Shown piece after piece: positions 26,646 to 35,220 of a stretch of 64,000 bases of DNA (positions within the stretch are counted from its first letter, which is position 1; each line of letters opens with the position of its first letter). The DNA is taken from assembly GCF_030283205.1 (NCBI RefSeq), contig NZ_JASNWF010000003.1:248001-312000 (forward strand). Direction: 5' to 3'. The translations under genes were made by a program, and so were the position numbers. This DNA is from Actinomadura opuntiae (GTDB lineage Bacteria > Actinomycetota > Actinomycetes > Streptosporangiales > Streptosporangiaceae). The notes beneath the pieces are model-generated. The model was given only the letters and a program-made list of their open reading frames with translations. It searched no databases and was not told where the DNA came from.

Positions 26646-27492
26646 AGAGAAGACCTCGGCCGCGGCCACCGCGTCCACGGGACCGGGCTCGCGAGGACGG
26701 GGCGAGGAGGCCGAGTTCCGCGCCGGTGGGGTCGGCTATCACCGCGTGGCGGCCCGGCAGGACGTCGGACGGCGGGATGCGGATCCCCGCGCCGAGGTCC
26801 GCGGCGAGGCCGGTCGCGGCGTCGCAGTCGTCCACCTCGAAGTAGGGCACCCAGTGCGGGGGCTCGGCCGGTCCGTACTCGTCGGAGTCGACCATGCCCG
26901 CGACGGCCGAGTCGCCGATCCTCCAGTCGGTGTGCGCGGGGTCGGAATCGTCGCGTGCCACCTCGCTCCAGCCGAAGACCTCGCCGTAGAAGCGCCGTGC
27001 CGCGCCGGGGTCGTGGGAGGCCAGTTCGGCCCAGCACATCGTGCGGGGCTCGATCGGCCCCTCGGCACTTGGTTCGGAGCCGTAGCGCTGCCAGACGCCG
27101 AAGTCGGCGCCCTCGGGATCGGCGAGAAAGGACATCCTGCCCAGCTGGCCCACCTCGACGGGGTCGGCGAGGTCCTGCCCGCCGCCGGCGCGCACGGCCC
27201 GGGCGGTGGCGTCCACGTCCTCGACCATGAAGAAGGAGGTCCAGGACGGTTCCTCGGTGTCATCGGGGAGAGGCTGCATCCCGGCCACCCGGGGCCCGTC
27301 CGGTCCCTCGATGGTGAAGATCTCGTAGTCGCCGAGCCGGTCGAGCGTCAGGGTGTAGGAGTCCCAGCCGAACACGTCCCGGTAGAAGGCCTTGGACGCG
27401 GCGAAGTCGGGCGAGGCCAGGTCCGCCCAGCACGGCATGCCTGCGCTGTAACCGGTCGCAGGGCGGACGGACATCCCGGTGTCAGCTCGCAT
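26644..27492 (-). CDS. two-domain VOC-fold protein
   Basis: About 282 residues from ATG 27492 (MRADTGMSV; ATG 27474 is the alternative). Two tandem vicinal-oxygen-chelate (glyoxalase/bleomycin-resistance/dioxygenase) modules are visible: WADLASPDFAASKAFYRDVF in the first half and WAELASHDPGAARRFYGEVF in the second, each ending in FLADPEGADFG- or VIADPTGAELG-like segments. Such proteins are antibiotic-binding, glyoxalase-like or hydrolytic; this cannot be decided here. The C-terminus is an Arg/Gly-rich tail. Confidence 0.88.
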   Translation of the reverse strand: MRADTGMSVRPATGYSAGMPCWADLASPDFAASKAFYRDVFGWDSYTLTLDRLGDYEIFTIEGPDGPRVAGMQPLPDDTEEPSWTSFFMVEDVDATARAVRAGGGQDLADPVEVGQLGRMSFLADPEGADFGVWQRYGSEPSAEGPIEPRTMCWAELASHDPGAARRFYGEVFGWSEVARDDSDPAHTDWRIGDSAVAGMVDSDEYGPAEPPHWVPYFEVDDCDAATGLAADLGAGIRIPPSDVLPGRHAVIADPTGAELGLLAPSSRARSRGRGGRGRGLL

Positions 27493-27685
27493 GCGGTCCA
27501 CGCTACGAGCGGATCGGTAATCGCCGCGGACGGCACCGTGCAAGGAACCGCCAACAACGCCAGGTATTCGCACAAAGCGGGATGTGGCAGGTTCATGGCC
27601 GGAAGCGTTCGATCAGTCCCGGATGGCGGGCGCGGGGTTCGGTGCCCAGTTCGCGGAGCGTTTCCCGGCAGTCGCGGTGGTGTGC

Positions 27686-28030
27686 TCAGCGGGCCAGATT
27701 CACCGCCAGCGCGGCGGCGGCCAATGCGAAGAACGCGGCCCAGTTGGCAAGCCGGTAGTAGCGCACCCGCAGATGCGCGATCAGGGCTCCGACGAAGAAC
27801 AGGACGAGACCGATCGCGGCGGCCGTCCCGATCGCCGGCACCGCGAAGCCGATCAGCAGGCCGACGGCGCCCGCTGCCTTGAGCGCGCCCAGAGGAAACG
27901 CCCATGTCAGCGGCACGCGCTTGATCTCCATCACGGCTATGACCTGCTCGTTGCCGGAGAAATCCAGATAGGCGGCGTAGGAGTTGGCGATGGCGGTCAC
28001 GAGGGTGACCGCGGCGTAGACGGTGAACAC
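27686..28030 (-). CDS. DoxX-like small membrane protein
   Basis: 114 residues, starting at GTG 28030, with four predicted membrane helices: YAAVTLVTAIANSYAAYLDF, FPLGALKAAGAVGLLIGFA, AAAIGLVLFFVGALIAHL and a last AAFFALAAAALAV. EIKRVPLTW followed by a Lys-containing second helix is typical of the DoxX-like family. Function in the membrane is not defined for this subgroup. It starts 10 bp after the SDR remnant with a good leader, so the two share a transcript. Confidence 0.8.
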   Translation of the reverse strand: MFTVYAAVTLVTAIANSYAAYLDFSGNEQVIAVMEIKRVPLTWAFPLGALKAAGAVGLLIGFAVPAIGTAAAIGLVLFFVGALIAHLRVRYYRLANWAAFFALAAAALAVNLAR

Positions 28031-28040
28031 GGGACCTCGT

Positions 28041-28169
28041 TCAGGCGGTCAGGCCGCCGTCGACGGAAATCTTCTGACCGGTGATCCAGCGAGCGTCACC
28101 GGAGGTGAGGAACGCGACGGCACCGGCGATGTCGCCAGTGTTGACGGCGATGCGGTCAGCGTGTGCCAT
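28041..28169 (-). pseudogene. 42-residue SDR C-terminal relic with intact start
   Basis: A short open frame, MAHADRIAVNTGDIAGAVAF, then LTSGDARWITGQKISVDGGL. It is clearly the C-terminal strand and helix of a short-chain dehydrogenase (ITGxxxxVDGG). AAGGAGG sits 5 nt before its ATG, so the original start site was fused by deletion to the last ~40 codons. It may still be translated and couples to the DoxX-like gene downstream. Confidence 0.65.
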
Positions 28170-28235
28170 GCGTTCCTCCTTGATTGATCTGCAGGCGGGA
28201 CGGTGAGCCCGCGGGGCGGGCGTCGCCCCACCCCG

Positions 28236-29705
28236 TCATGTCGCCGGGGCGCCGAACCAGGAGCGGAGGGCGTCCTCCACCTCCTTGGGCCCGCTGGTCC
28301 AGCAAACGTGGCCGTCGGGCCGGACCAGCATCGCCGTCGAGGGGACGTCCTCATGCGGCTTCGCACGGACATGGTCGACCCGGTCGGCCCACGCACGGGC
28401 CGGGTCCGAGAACTGACCGCTGGAGGTGAGGTCGAGCAGCAGGCCCCGCCCGGTGTGCATGAGCGAATGGCTCCTGCGGTGTTCGCCCGCCACGGTCAGG
28501 TCGAGGTCGGGCATGCGCATGCCCACCAGAGGGTCCTCGGATCCCCCGGGGATGTCGTACCGGATGTCCAGGCCGGTCATCATCCCCGCCAACCACCCCA
28601 TGGCTTCCGGTACGCGGAGAAGTTCGGCGAGCAGTCCCCGCACGGCCGGCAGATCCGCGTTGCCTGTGCCCGCCCAGTCCATCAGCAGGCCCTGTGTCTG
28701 TGTGTTGGCCAGGACGCGAGCGCCGACCGGGTGCCGTTCGGTCTGGTAGGTGTCGAGCAGCCCTTTCGGAGCCCAGCCATGTACCGCGGCGGCCAGCTTC
28801 CAGCCGAGATTGACCGCATCACCGAGACCGGTGTTCAGGCCCTGCCCTGCCAAAGGCAGGTGGATGTGTGCGGCGTCACCGGCGAAGAACACCTGTCCCA
28901 CTCGATAGGACGTGATCTGTCGGGCGGAGTCGTCGATCCGGGCTGCCCGGCGTAGCGCGACCAACTCGACCTCATCGCCGTAGACGGCGCGGAGCCGCAT
29001 GCGCAGCTCGTCCGCGCTCACCTCGGCGTCCCTGGGCGCCGCTCCCCCAGGTCCGCCCGCGACCAGTCGGCGCACGGGCGCCTCCAGCGGGAACTGGATG
29101 ACCCAGTGCCCGTCCCGGCTTCGTTCCAGCCCCTGACGGGTGCGCCCGGCCAGAACGGCTTCGGCGGTGATCGCGGTCGAGGAGCCCTGCCGTCCGGGGA
29201 AGTCCAACCCCAGGATCTTGCGGATCGTGCTCCGCCCCCCATCGGCGGCCACGAGATAGCGTCCCCGATGCAGCACCACACCATCGGGCGCGTTGGCCGT
29301 CACCGTGACGCGGTCCGCCTCGGCCGTCATGTCGACCACCCGGTGCCCGCGAAACACGGGAACACCAGCGTCGACCAGACGGGCCTCGAGGAGCTGCTCG
29401 ATGCTGCCCTGCGGGACGTTGTAGGCGGGGTGCCGCGTCGGAGTCACTCGGTAGTCGACCGGCAGGCCGGCGAAGTGGCCGATCTCCGTCGTGGGGTAGT
29501 CGCCAGTCGCCAGCAGCGGTTCGAGCAGGCCCCGCTGGTCGAACAGTTCGGCGGTACGGCAATGGATCACGCCCGCGCGCGACATCGGGTTGCGGGCGGT
29601 CAGGGCGTCCAGGACCATCGGACGCGCCCCGGCCAGCATGAGTTCGGCGGCGGCCATCAGACCGGTCGGACCCGCCCCCACCACGATCACGTCCGCTGCG
29701 GCCAT
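28236..29705 (-). CDS. FAD-dependent aromatic monooxygenase (PheA/TetX-like)
   Basis: 489 residues. FAD motif IVVGAGPTGLMAAAELMLAG at the N-terminus, YLVAADGGRSTIRKILGLDF near 165, and VFFAGDAAHIHLPLAGQGLN near 285. The ~110-residue thioredoxin-like C-terminal region (TGRGLLLDLTSSG, then AMLVRPDGHVCW) is typical of polyketide and rifamycin-type hydroxylases. GGAGGG lies just before the ATG. The gene is divergent from the AsnC/Lrp-type regulator at 29838 across 130 bp and is probably its target. Confidence 0.92.
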   Translation of the reverse strand: MAAADVIVVGAGPTGLMAAAELMLAGARPMVLDALTARNPMSRAGVIHCRTAELFDQRGLLEPLLATGDYPTTEIGHFAGLPVDYRVTPTRHPAYNVPQGSIEQLLEARLVDAGVPVFRGHRVVDMTAEADRVTVTANAPDGVVLHRGRYLVAADGGRSTIRKILGLDFPGRQGSSTAITAEAVLAGRTRQGLERSRDGHWVIQFPLEAPVRRLVAGGPGGAAPRDAEVSADELRMRLRAVYGDEVELVALRRAARIDDSARQITSYRVGQVFFAGDAAHIHLPLAGQGLNTGLGDAVNLGWKLAAAVHGWAPKGLLDTYQTERHPVGARVLANTQTQGLLMDWAGTGNADLPAVRGLLAELLRVPEAMGWLAGMMTGLDIRYDIPGGSEDPLVGMRMPDLDLTVAGEHRRSHSLMHTGRGLLLDLTSSGQFSDPARAWADRVDHVRAKPHEDVPSTAMLVRPDGHVCWTSGPKEVEDALRSWFGAPAT

Positions 29706-29837
29706 CCGCCCTCCACCTCACCCTCGTCCCGCCGGCTCTCGAAGCCCGCGTCGCCCGCCACTGTGCGCGTAAGGCGCACCAGGTACCACTCAGCTTGATC
29801 AGAACCGCCAGTTTCGACATCCAATAGCCTCTGTGAG

Positions 29838-30797
29838 GTGAAATTCGACTTCTTCGATGACATCGACCGGCAACTCGCCCACGCACTGCAGATCGCGCCC
29901 CGGGCCGCGTTCAGCCGGATCGCCGGCGTCCTGGGGGTGTCGGACCAGACCGTGGCGCGCCGCTTCGCCCGTCTGCGATCCAGCGGGGCCCTGCACGTCC
30001 GAGGCCTCACCGACCCGTACCTGCACGCCAGCGCGCCGTGGTTCCTGCGGTTGTGCTGCGCCCCCGCCGCGGCGACCTCGGTGGCCGAAGCGCTGGCCCG
30101 GCGCGACGACACCGCCTGGGTCCGCCTGACCTCCGGCGGCACCGAGATCGTCTGCATGGTGACCAGCCACGGCGGCGGCAGCGAGGCGCTCCTCCTGGAC
30201 GCGCTTCCGCGTACCCCCCGGGTCGAGGGCATCACGGCGCACCGTCTGCTGTGCACCTACTGGCGGGGCTTGCACCGGCTGGTCGCCGAGCACAGCGGCC
30301 TCACCCCCGAACAGATCCGATCACTCCAGTCGCGCGACACCGCACCCACCGGCGGGCCGACGACGCTCAACGACGGAGATCGGCTGCTGTTGGACGCCCT
30401 GGCGCAGGACGGGCGCACCGGGATCGGTGATCTCGCCGCCGCCACCGGCTGGTCACGCTCCACCGTGAGCCGTCGAATCGCCGAACTGGCCGCCGGCGGG
30501 ATCCTCTACTTCGACATCGACGTGGACCAGAGGCTGTTCCCCGCCCTCGCCGCGTGGACCGTGCTGTGGCTGTCCGTCGAGCCCGCTGCACTCGAAACGG
30601 TCGGCAACGCCCTCGCCGGGCACACCGAGGTCGTTTACGCCGCCGCCACCACCGGACCGACCAACATCTACGCCAGCATCACGGGCCCGAACGCACCGGC
30701 GCTGTACAACTACATGACCAACCGCATCGCACCGCTTCCAGGTATCCGGCACATGGAGACCGCACCCGTCCTGCGCAACGTCAAGGGCAACAGGTAG
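29838..30797 (+). CDS. Lrp/AsnC-family regulator with two HTH units
   Basis: 319 residues, twice the usual ~150 for Lrp proteins. The first HTH lies near residues 8-50 (DIDRQLAHALQIAPRAAFSR, then VSDQTVARRFARL) with its effector-binding region. A second HTH follows near 180-225 (GDRLLLDALAQDGRTGIGDL, then SRSTVSRRIAEL) with a RAM-like domain after it. This tandem form is common in actinomycetes. The start is GTG 29838. It is divergent from the flavin monooxygenase, which it probably controls in response to a substrate. Confidence 0.88.
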   Translation: MKFDFFDDIDRQLAHALQIAPRAAFSRIAGVLGVSDQTVARRFARLRSSGALHVRGLTDPYLHASAPWFLRLCCAPAAATSVAEALARRDDTAWVRLTSGGTEIVCMVTSHGGGSEALLLDALPRTPRVEGITAHRLLCTYWRGLHRLVAEHSGLTPEQIRSLQSRDTAPTGGPTTLNDGDRLLLDALAQDGRTGIGDLAAATGWSRSTVSRRIAELAAGGILYFDIDVDQRLFPALAAWTVLWLSVEPAALETVGNALAGHTEVVYAAATTGPTNIYASITGPNAPALYNYMTNRIAPLPGIRHMETAPVLRNVKGNR

Positions 30798-30814
30798 GAG
30801 GGTTCTACCCTTTT
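30793..30814 (+). terminator. small terminator overlapping the AsnC stop
   Basis: GGTAG and CTACC form a 5-bp stem around GAGGGTT, followed by CTTTT. The stop codon TAG (30795-30797) is inside the stem. It separates convergent genes whose ends are only about 17 bp apart. Confidence 0.45.
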
Positions 30815-31737
30815 CACGCCCGTCCGCCTTGCGCGGGGGCGGGTTCCGCGAGGAGGTGGCGCTGCAGGAATGACAGCTCGGCGTCGACGGCCTGCTCGTG
30901 CGCGGCGAGGAACGGGGCGTAGTGGCTGCCGGGCAGGTGAACCGCTTCTCCTTGGGGCGCCTGCTCTGCCACCTGGATGACGGCGCTGGGGAGAGTGGTC
31001 GTGTCCTCGTCGCAGACTACGACGAGAAGCGGGCACTGGACGCGGGACGCGGCTCGGCCGGGACGGTAGAACACAACGACGCCGAGCGCGGAGCGGGCGG
31101 CGACGGTCTGCTGCCATTCCGGGTATTTGTTACCGGGAGCGAGTGCACGTGAGCCGTCCAGGCCGTCCGGCGTCGTGAGGAAGGAGAGGGTGCCGGGCTC
31201 GCCGGCGAGCGGGACCAGTCTGGGCGGGCGGCCGAAGAGACCGGCGATGGCGTCGATGATGCCGATGGCGCTGAAGCGCACCATGGCAAGCGGCTTCTGG
31301 AAGGACGCCGCGCTGCGCGTGGCGGTCAGGTCGCCGGTGTACGGGGTCTGCGCGATCACCGCGGCGACCTGCGGGTTCTCGGCCGCGACGCGGATCGCGT
31401 GGCCACCGGACATCGAGAAGGCCCAGAGCGCGATCTTGGCCGGGTCGACTCCCGGCAGGGTCGCGGCGAAGGCGATCGCGGCCTGCCAGTCGGCCAGCTG
31501 GTCCTTGACGGGCAGGACCAGGCGCGGCTCTCCGCCGCTCTCCCCGATGCGGCGGTAGTCGAAGGCGAGGACGCCGAACCCGGCGTCATTGAAGCGCTTG
31601 GCGAACAGGTCGGTGGCCGGCTCCTTGGTCACCGAGAAGCCCCCGACCATGATCACGCAGGTGCCGTTGGACCCCGGATAGTGCCATGCGACGCACTCAG
31701 TACCGCCGCTGACGAAACGAACCTTTTCCCGCTCCAT
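30814..31737 (-). CDS. alpha/beta hydrolase, dienelactone-hydrolase-like
   Basis: About 307 residues. Markers: VAWHYPGSNGTCVIMVGGFS, GFGVLAFDYRRIGESGGEPR, nucleophile AFSMSGGHAI and a late VHLPGSHYAPFL for the catalytic His. GGAGG is 9 nt before the ATG at 31737 and only 3 nt before the ATG at 31743, so I choose the former. It belongs to the peptidase S9/dienelactone-hydrolase-like serine hydrolases. The TetR gene immediately upstream, and a perfect 18-bp palindrome in its promoter, indicate single-gene control. Confidence 0.85.
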   Translation of the reverse strand: MEREKVRFVSGGTECVAWHYPGSNGTCVIMVGGFSVTKEPATDLFAKRFNDAGFGVLAFDYRRIGESGGEPRLVLPVKDQLADWQAAIAFAATLPGVDPAKIALWAFSMSGGHAIRVAAENPQVAAVIAQTPYTGDLTATRSAASFQKPLAMVRFSAIGIIDAIAGLFGRPPRLVPLAGEPGTLSFLTTPDGLDGSRALAPGNKYPEWQQTVAARSALGVVVFYRPGRAASRVQCPLLVVVCDEDTTTLPSAVIQVAEQAPQGEAVHLPGSHYAPFLAAHEQAVDAELSFLQRHLLAEPAPAQGGRA

Positions 31738-31779
31738 GGACATGCACCTCCGGGTGGACGAGATTCGTCCTCGGCAAGA

Positions 31780-31797
31780 GTGAACCACGTGGTTCAC
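31780..31797. promoter_or_regulatory. perfect 18-bp palindromic operator
   Basis: GTGAACCACGTGGTTCAC is completely symmetric. It lies 43 bp before the hydrolase start, between that gene and the 3' end of the upstream TetR gene. A site of this length and position is what a TetR dimer would bind to block the hydrolase promoter. Confidence 0.75.
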
Positions 31798-31825
31798 AAG
31801 ATGTCCATTTCCGGGGTACCGGTGG

Positions 31826-32479
31826 CTACTCGTCGGCGGCCTCCTCCCGCTCCAGCGCACGGATCAGGGCCTCGACCCCTGCGCCGAATCCCGCGCTCTC
31901 CCTGCTGACCGCCTGGTGCAGCAGGAAACCCCGAAGCGTCGCCAGGATCATCTCGGCGACTTCGAGCCTGCGCTGGTCGGACCAGTCCGCCGGGCAGAAG
32001 GACAGGAGAATGGGCAGATACTGCTGCGACGCCTCCCGGCCGAGCTCGGTGTAGCGGACGGGGTCATACATCGCCAGGCCGATGGCCTGATCGAGCACCC
32101 GCTGCAGACCCGACTCCTCCTTCATGAGGCTTTGCCACATGACGCGCACACGATCGGCCAGCGTCCCACCCCGCGGCTCTGCGGTGAGAGCCGCCAGCAC
32201 GTTGGCGATACGCCTGTCGCGCAGCTTGAAGACCGCCTGCCTGAGCAGGTCCTCGGCTCCCTCGAAGTGGTAGAGCAGCACCTTGTGCGTGGTGCCGGCC
32301 GCCCGCGCTGCGCGCCGGAGCGAGAAGTCCGCGAGTCCGTTGACCGCGAGATCCTCGGTGACGCGTTCGAGCAGTTCCCGGCGCCTGGCCTCACCGCGCG
32401 GGGACCCTGCCGATCGACGGTAGCCGCGGGTGCCGGGTGAGCGGTCGTCGGCGGAGATGTTCACGGCTACAGCGTCCAT
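31826..32479 (-). CDS. TetR-family regulator
   Basis: 217 residues. After a ~30-residue basic, flexible N-terminus the HTH reads RRELLERVTEDLAVNGLADF, then AAGTTHKVLLYHFEGAEDLL. The rest is an all-helical ligand domain. The gene is read in the same direction as the hydrolase just downstream, and its probable operator sits in front of that hydrolase. Confidence 0.88.
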   Translation of the reverse strand: MDAVAVNISADDRSPGTRGYRRSAGSPRGEARRRELLERVTEDLAVNGLADFSLRRAARAAGTTHKVLLYHFEGAEDLLRQAVFKLRDRRIANVLAALTAEPRGGTLADRVRVMWQSLMKEESGLQRVLDQAIGLAMYDPVRYTELGREASQQYLPILLSFCPADWSDQRRLEVAEMILATLRGFLLHQAVSRESAGFGAGVEALIRALEREEAADE

Positions 32480-32978
32480 GGCCAGACGTTCTCACAGTAG
32501 CCAGGGCGGGAGGCGGCCCGGCATCGGTCGCCGTCTCGTGCGGCGCGGCCGTCAAGGCCGCCCTCGCGGGTCACGTCCGGATCGGTCTTCTCACGTTGCT
32601 CGGGGATGGGAGCCATGGCAGCAGTGTGACGTACCGGTGGCGGGCCGCCACCATCCCGGGGGCCAGGACGACCGCCTTCGCCCGGTCGGGCGAGTCCACG
32701 CCCAGCTGGCGTTCTTGAACCGAAAGGTGGGCTGGGGGGCGGCGTTCACCAGCTCCAGTTCGGCGGATGCGGATGTGGGCGCCCGTCTCACCGCGTTGCG
32801 ATTGCGCCATCTCGAAGGCGTCCAAGGTGTGACGTGCAGCGCCGAGTGTCGCTGATTCTGCAACGGTATTCGTCGTGCTCGGATCGACGGGCGCTTGGTC
32901 ATGTTCGTCTGACGAGCTTGGGTTCTCGACAGCTCAACAGGAGGAGCTAAGGGGTCATTGGCGTAGCGGAGAGAGGCC
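32480..32978. other. 500-bp stretch without a recognisable gene
   Basis: Several overlapping short frames on both strands, none with a recognisable motif. No repeat, tRNA or IS end was seen. It precedes a run of gene remnants. Confidence 0.45.
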
Positions 32979-33275
32979 ATGCCCCGCTTCCTGGCCTGGG
33001 TGGACGGACGCGGCTCCGTCCCCTTGGGCGACCCGGTGGGCAACGTCGTCGCCGCCGCGCTGCGCCACTACCGGACGGCCCTTCCCATGCCCATCATCGC
33101 CGGACGCAGCGTCATGCACGACCCGCAGCGGGCGCTCCGGCGCGCCGAGCTGGTGCCAGGCGCCGAGGTGGAACTATGGGCCACGGCGACCCACGCGCTC
33201 TCCGGCCAGTGCGCCGACGAGGTCAAGGCCCGCGTCCTGCGCTTCACCGACCACACCGACGAGACTCCCGCCTGA
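32979..33275 (+). CDS. small hypothetical protein
   Basis: 98 residues (MPRFLAWVDGRGSVPLGDPV onwards) with a GAGAGG site before the ATG. The composition is that of an ordinary soluble protein: GAEVELWATATHALSG near the end, no signal peptide and no membrane segment. I do not recognise the family. It lies in a region of decayed genes and might itself be a fragment. Confidence 0.45.
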   Translation: MPRFLAWVDGRGSVPLGDPVGNVVAAALRHYRTALPMPIIAGRSVMHDPQRALRRAELVPGAEVELWATATHALSGQCADEVKARVLRFTDHTDETPA

Positions 33276-33506
33276 GCGGCCCGCGCGGCTCGGTCATCGG
33301 AACCGCCATGTCGGGGTCGCCGTAGTACTCGGGAATGTTCGGGCGTATATAGCTGACCAGCGGAGACAGCACCGAGTAGGCCCGCAAAGGATCGGAGCGG
33401 TCAGTAATGACCGGCTGAGGATCGTGGTGCCGGTTCGGTGACGGCCCCGGTCAGGTGGGCTGGTCGGGCAGCAGTTCGGCCAGCGCGGTCCGGACGGCGG
33501 CTCGGC

Positions 33507-33775
33507 TTACTCCATCACCGCGTTCATCCTCGGCATCCGTACCCCGGTCGGCACCGTCTGGGAGCGGGTATCGGCCAGGACGGCGTCGAACAGGTCTGGG
33601 AACTTGCCGTCCCGGTCGCGGATCAGGAACCGTGCCCGGCAGCCGGCGTCCTCAGGTCCATGACCAGGTTCCGGGCCGCCTGCGTCACCCATGAAGCGGT
33701 CGGGTGAGAGCGGTGGCGCCCAGAACCCGGATGCGGCGAGTGCGATGGTCGATGACCGCAAGCCCGTACATGCGG
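33507..33775 (-). pseudogene. rve-type integrase/transposase remnant
   Basis: Minus-strand frames give MYGLAVIDHRTRRIRVLG, then SWVTQAARNLVMDL and RARFLIRDRDGKFPDLFDAV followed by VRMPRMNAVME and a stop. This is the retroviral-integrase core of an IS481/IS3-like transposase (the DRDGKF and MPRMN segments are typical), broken by frameshifts and ending before ERWVQTCR. The element is dead. Its broken end abuts a short sequence that also occurs near 2435. Confidence 0.65.
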
Positions 33776-33852
33776 GCGCCAGTGAGCGTGACGCCGGAAG
33801 GCCGGGCGGGGCGCGGTGATCGCGCCCCGCCCGAGCGTCAAAGCCGGGTCCG

Positions 33853-34092
33853 TCACGGGAAGCAGTGGTTGCCGATGACCCGCTGGGGCGTCTGGGCTGT
33901 GCCAGCGTGCCCGAAGGAATCCGGGGTGCAGGTGAAGGTGGCGCCGGTTTCCCGGCTGGTGATGGTGAAGGGGTCCACGAGGGGGCCGCTGGGAAAGGCG
34001 CCCCCGGACGGAACGCAACGATCGACCCCGTCCCACTGGTTGCCGCCCTGCGACACCAGGCGGTCGCAGGTGTAACCGTATGCGTAGTCACA
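33853..34092 (-). pseudogene. Cys-containing C-terminal fragment, possibly secreted
   Basis: The frame reads YGYTCDRLVSQGGNQWDGV, then RCVPSGGAFPSGPLVDPFTI and ends TPQRVIGNHCFP. Four Cys and the Gly/Ser/Thr-rich composition suggest an extracellular protein. A stop codon lies just upstream (near 34093-34104) and no signal peptide is present, so the N-terminus is missing. A GTG at 34056 could start a 67-residue product. Family unknown. Confidence 0.4.
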
Positions 34093-34119
34093 TAACTACC
34101 GCTCGAGCGGGGCTGATTT

Positions 34120-34440
34120 CGTGGCGACGGGTCCCACCAGCGAGGGCCTGCTCGCGAGTACCTGCGAGCAATGGCACGCCGATGGCGTCCACCTCATCGT
34201 GGTCAGCCGCGGCGGCGATGGAGCCATCGCATCCCCCAAATGGCGAACGCTTCACCGTCCCGGCCCGCCCGATGACCCCCGTCGACACCGTCGGCGCCGG
34301 TGACGCGATCACCGCTGGCCTTCTCCACCGCCTCCACCAAGGCGGCGCGCGGGGCGCCAAGCTCGACGCGCTCGACCCCGACCTGCTCGGACGGGCGCTG
34401 ACCTTCGCCTCCGACGTCGCCCTTCGTGTAGGGCGTCGTG
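34120..34440 (+). pseudogene. PfkB-family sugar kinase C-terminal remnant
   Basis: In two frames: WHADGVHLIVVSRGGDGAIA, then after a shift FTVPARPMTPVDTVGAGDAI and TAGLLHRLHQGG. DTVGAGDA is the conserved anion-hole and catalytic-Asp motif of ribokinase/fructokinase (PfkB) enzymes. The N-terminal sugar-binding half is missing and the last strand is disrupted. Inactive relic. Confidence 0.7.
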
Positions 34441-34455
34441 GTGTTGCGGGGAGAC

Positions 34456-35220
34456 TCAGCGGATGGACGAGCCGATGCCGATTCCGCCGTCGACGTCGAG
34501 GACGACTCCGGTGATGTAGCGGGCCTCCGGCGAGCAGAGGAAGGCGGCTGCGGCGGCGATGTCCTCGGGCTGTCCGGTGTGGCGCATGGGCACCTTGCCG
34601 ACGAGCTTGTCGCGCGCCGGTCCGTTCATCGAGGCGAGCATGGGGGTCTCGATGAGACCTGGCGCGATCGCGTTCGCGGTCACGCCGTGCTTGGCGGCCT
34701 CAAGAGCGAACCCGCGGGTGAAACCGACGACACCGGCCTTGGCGGCGACGTAGTTGACCTGGCCGAAGTTGCCTCGCCAGCTCATGGAGGAGAAGGAGAG
34801 GACGCGTCCGTACCGCCGCTCTCGCATGTGCGCGAAGGCGGCCTGGGTGCAGTGGAACGCGCCGCTCAGGCTGACGGCGAGGACGGCGTCCCAGTCCTCG
34901 CTCGAGATGTTCTCGATCCTGTTGTCCCGGATGATCCCGGCGTTGTTGACCAGCACGTCGATGCGGCCTTGGTCGGCCGCCACGCCGTCGATCCAGGCCC
35001 GCGCTGCGGTGGGGTCTGTGATGTCGACCTGGGCGAACGCGTGACCGTCGCCGTCCAGGCTCGCGAGCACCTCGGCCCCGGCAGCGGCGTTGAGGTCGGC
35101 GAAGTGCACGCGCGCCCCTTCGGCAGCGAATCGCTGCACCATGGCGCGGCCGAGGCCTTGCGCGCCACCGGTGACGAGCACGACCTGGCCGGCGTAGCGG
35201 TCGGTGAAGCCGTAGGACAT
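34456..35220 (-). CDS. SDR oxidoreductase, 3-ketoacyl reductase type
   Basis: 254 residues from ATG 35220. Classical SDR: VLVTGGAQGLGRAM for NAD(P) binding, VNNAGI, Ser in LSFSSMSW, YVAAK for catalytic Tyr and Lys, ending YITGVVLDVDGG. Last gene of a three-gene operon with an acyl-CoA ligase and an enoyl-CoA hydratase, where it most likely oxidises a 3-hydroxyacyl-CoA (inference). The start abuts the stop of the hydratase gene. Confidence 0.92.
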   Translation of the reverse strand: MSYGFTDRYAGQVVLVTGGAQGLGRAMVQRFAAEGARVHFADLNAAAGAEVLASLDGDGHAFAQVDITDPTAARAWIDGVAADQGRIDVLVNNAGIIRDNRIENISSEDWDAVLAVSLSGAFHCTQAAFAHMRERRYGRVLSFSSMSWRGNFGQVNYVAAKAGVVGFTRGFALEAAKHGVTANAIAPGLIETPMLASMNGPARDKLVGKVPMRHTGQPEDIAAAAAFLCSPEARYITGVVLDVDGGIGIGSSIR

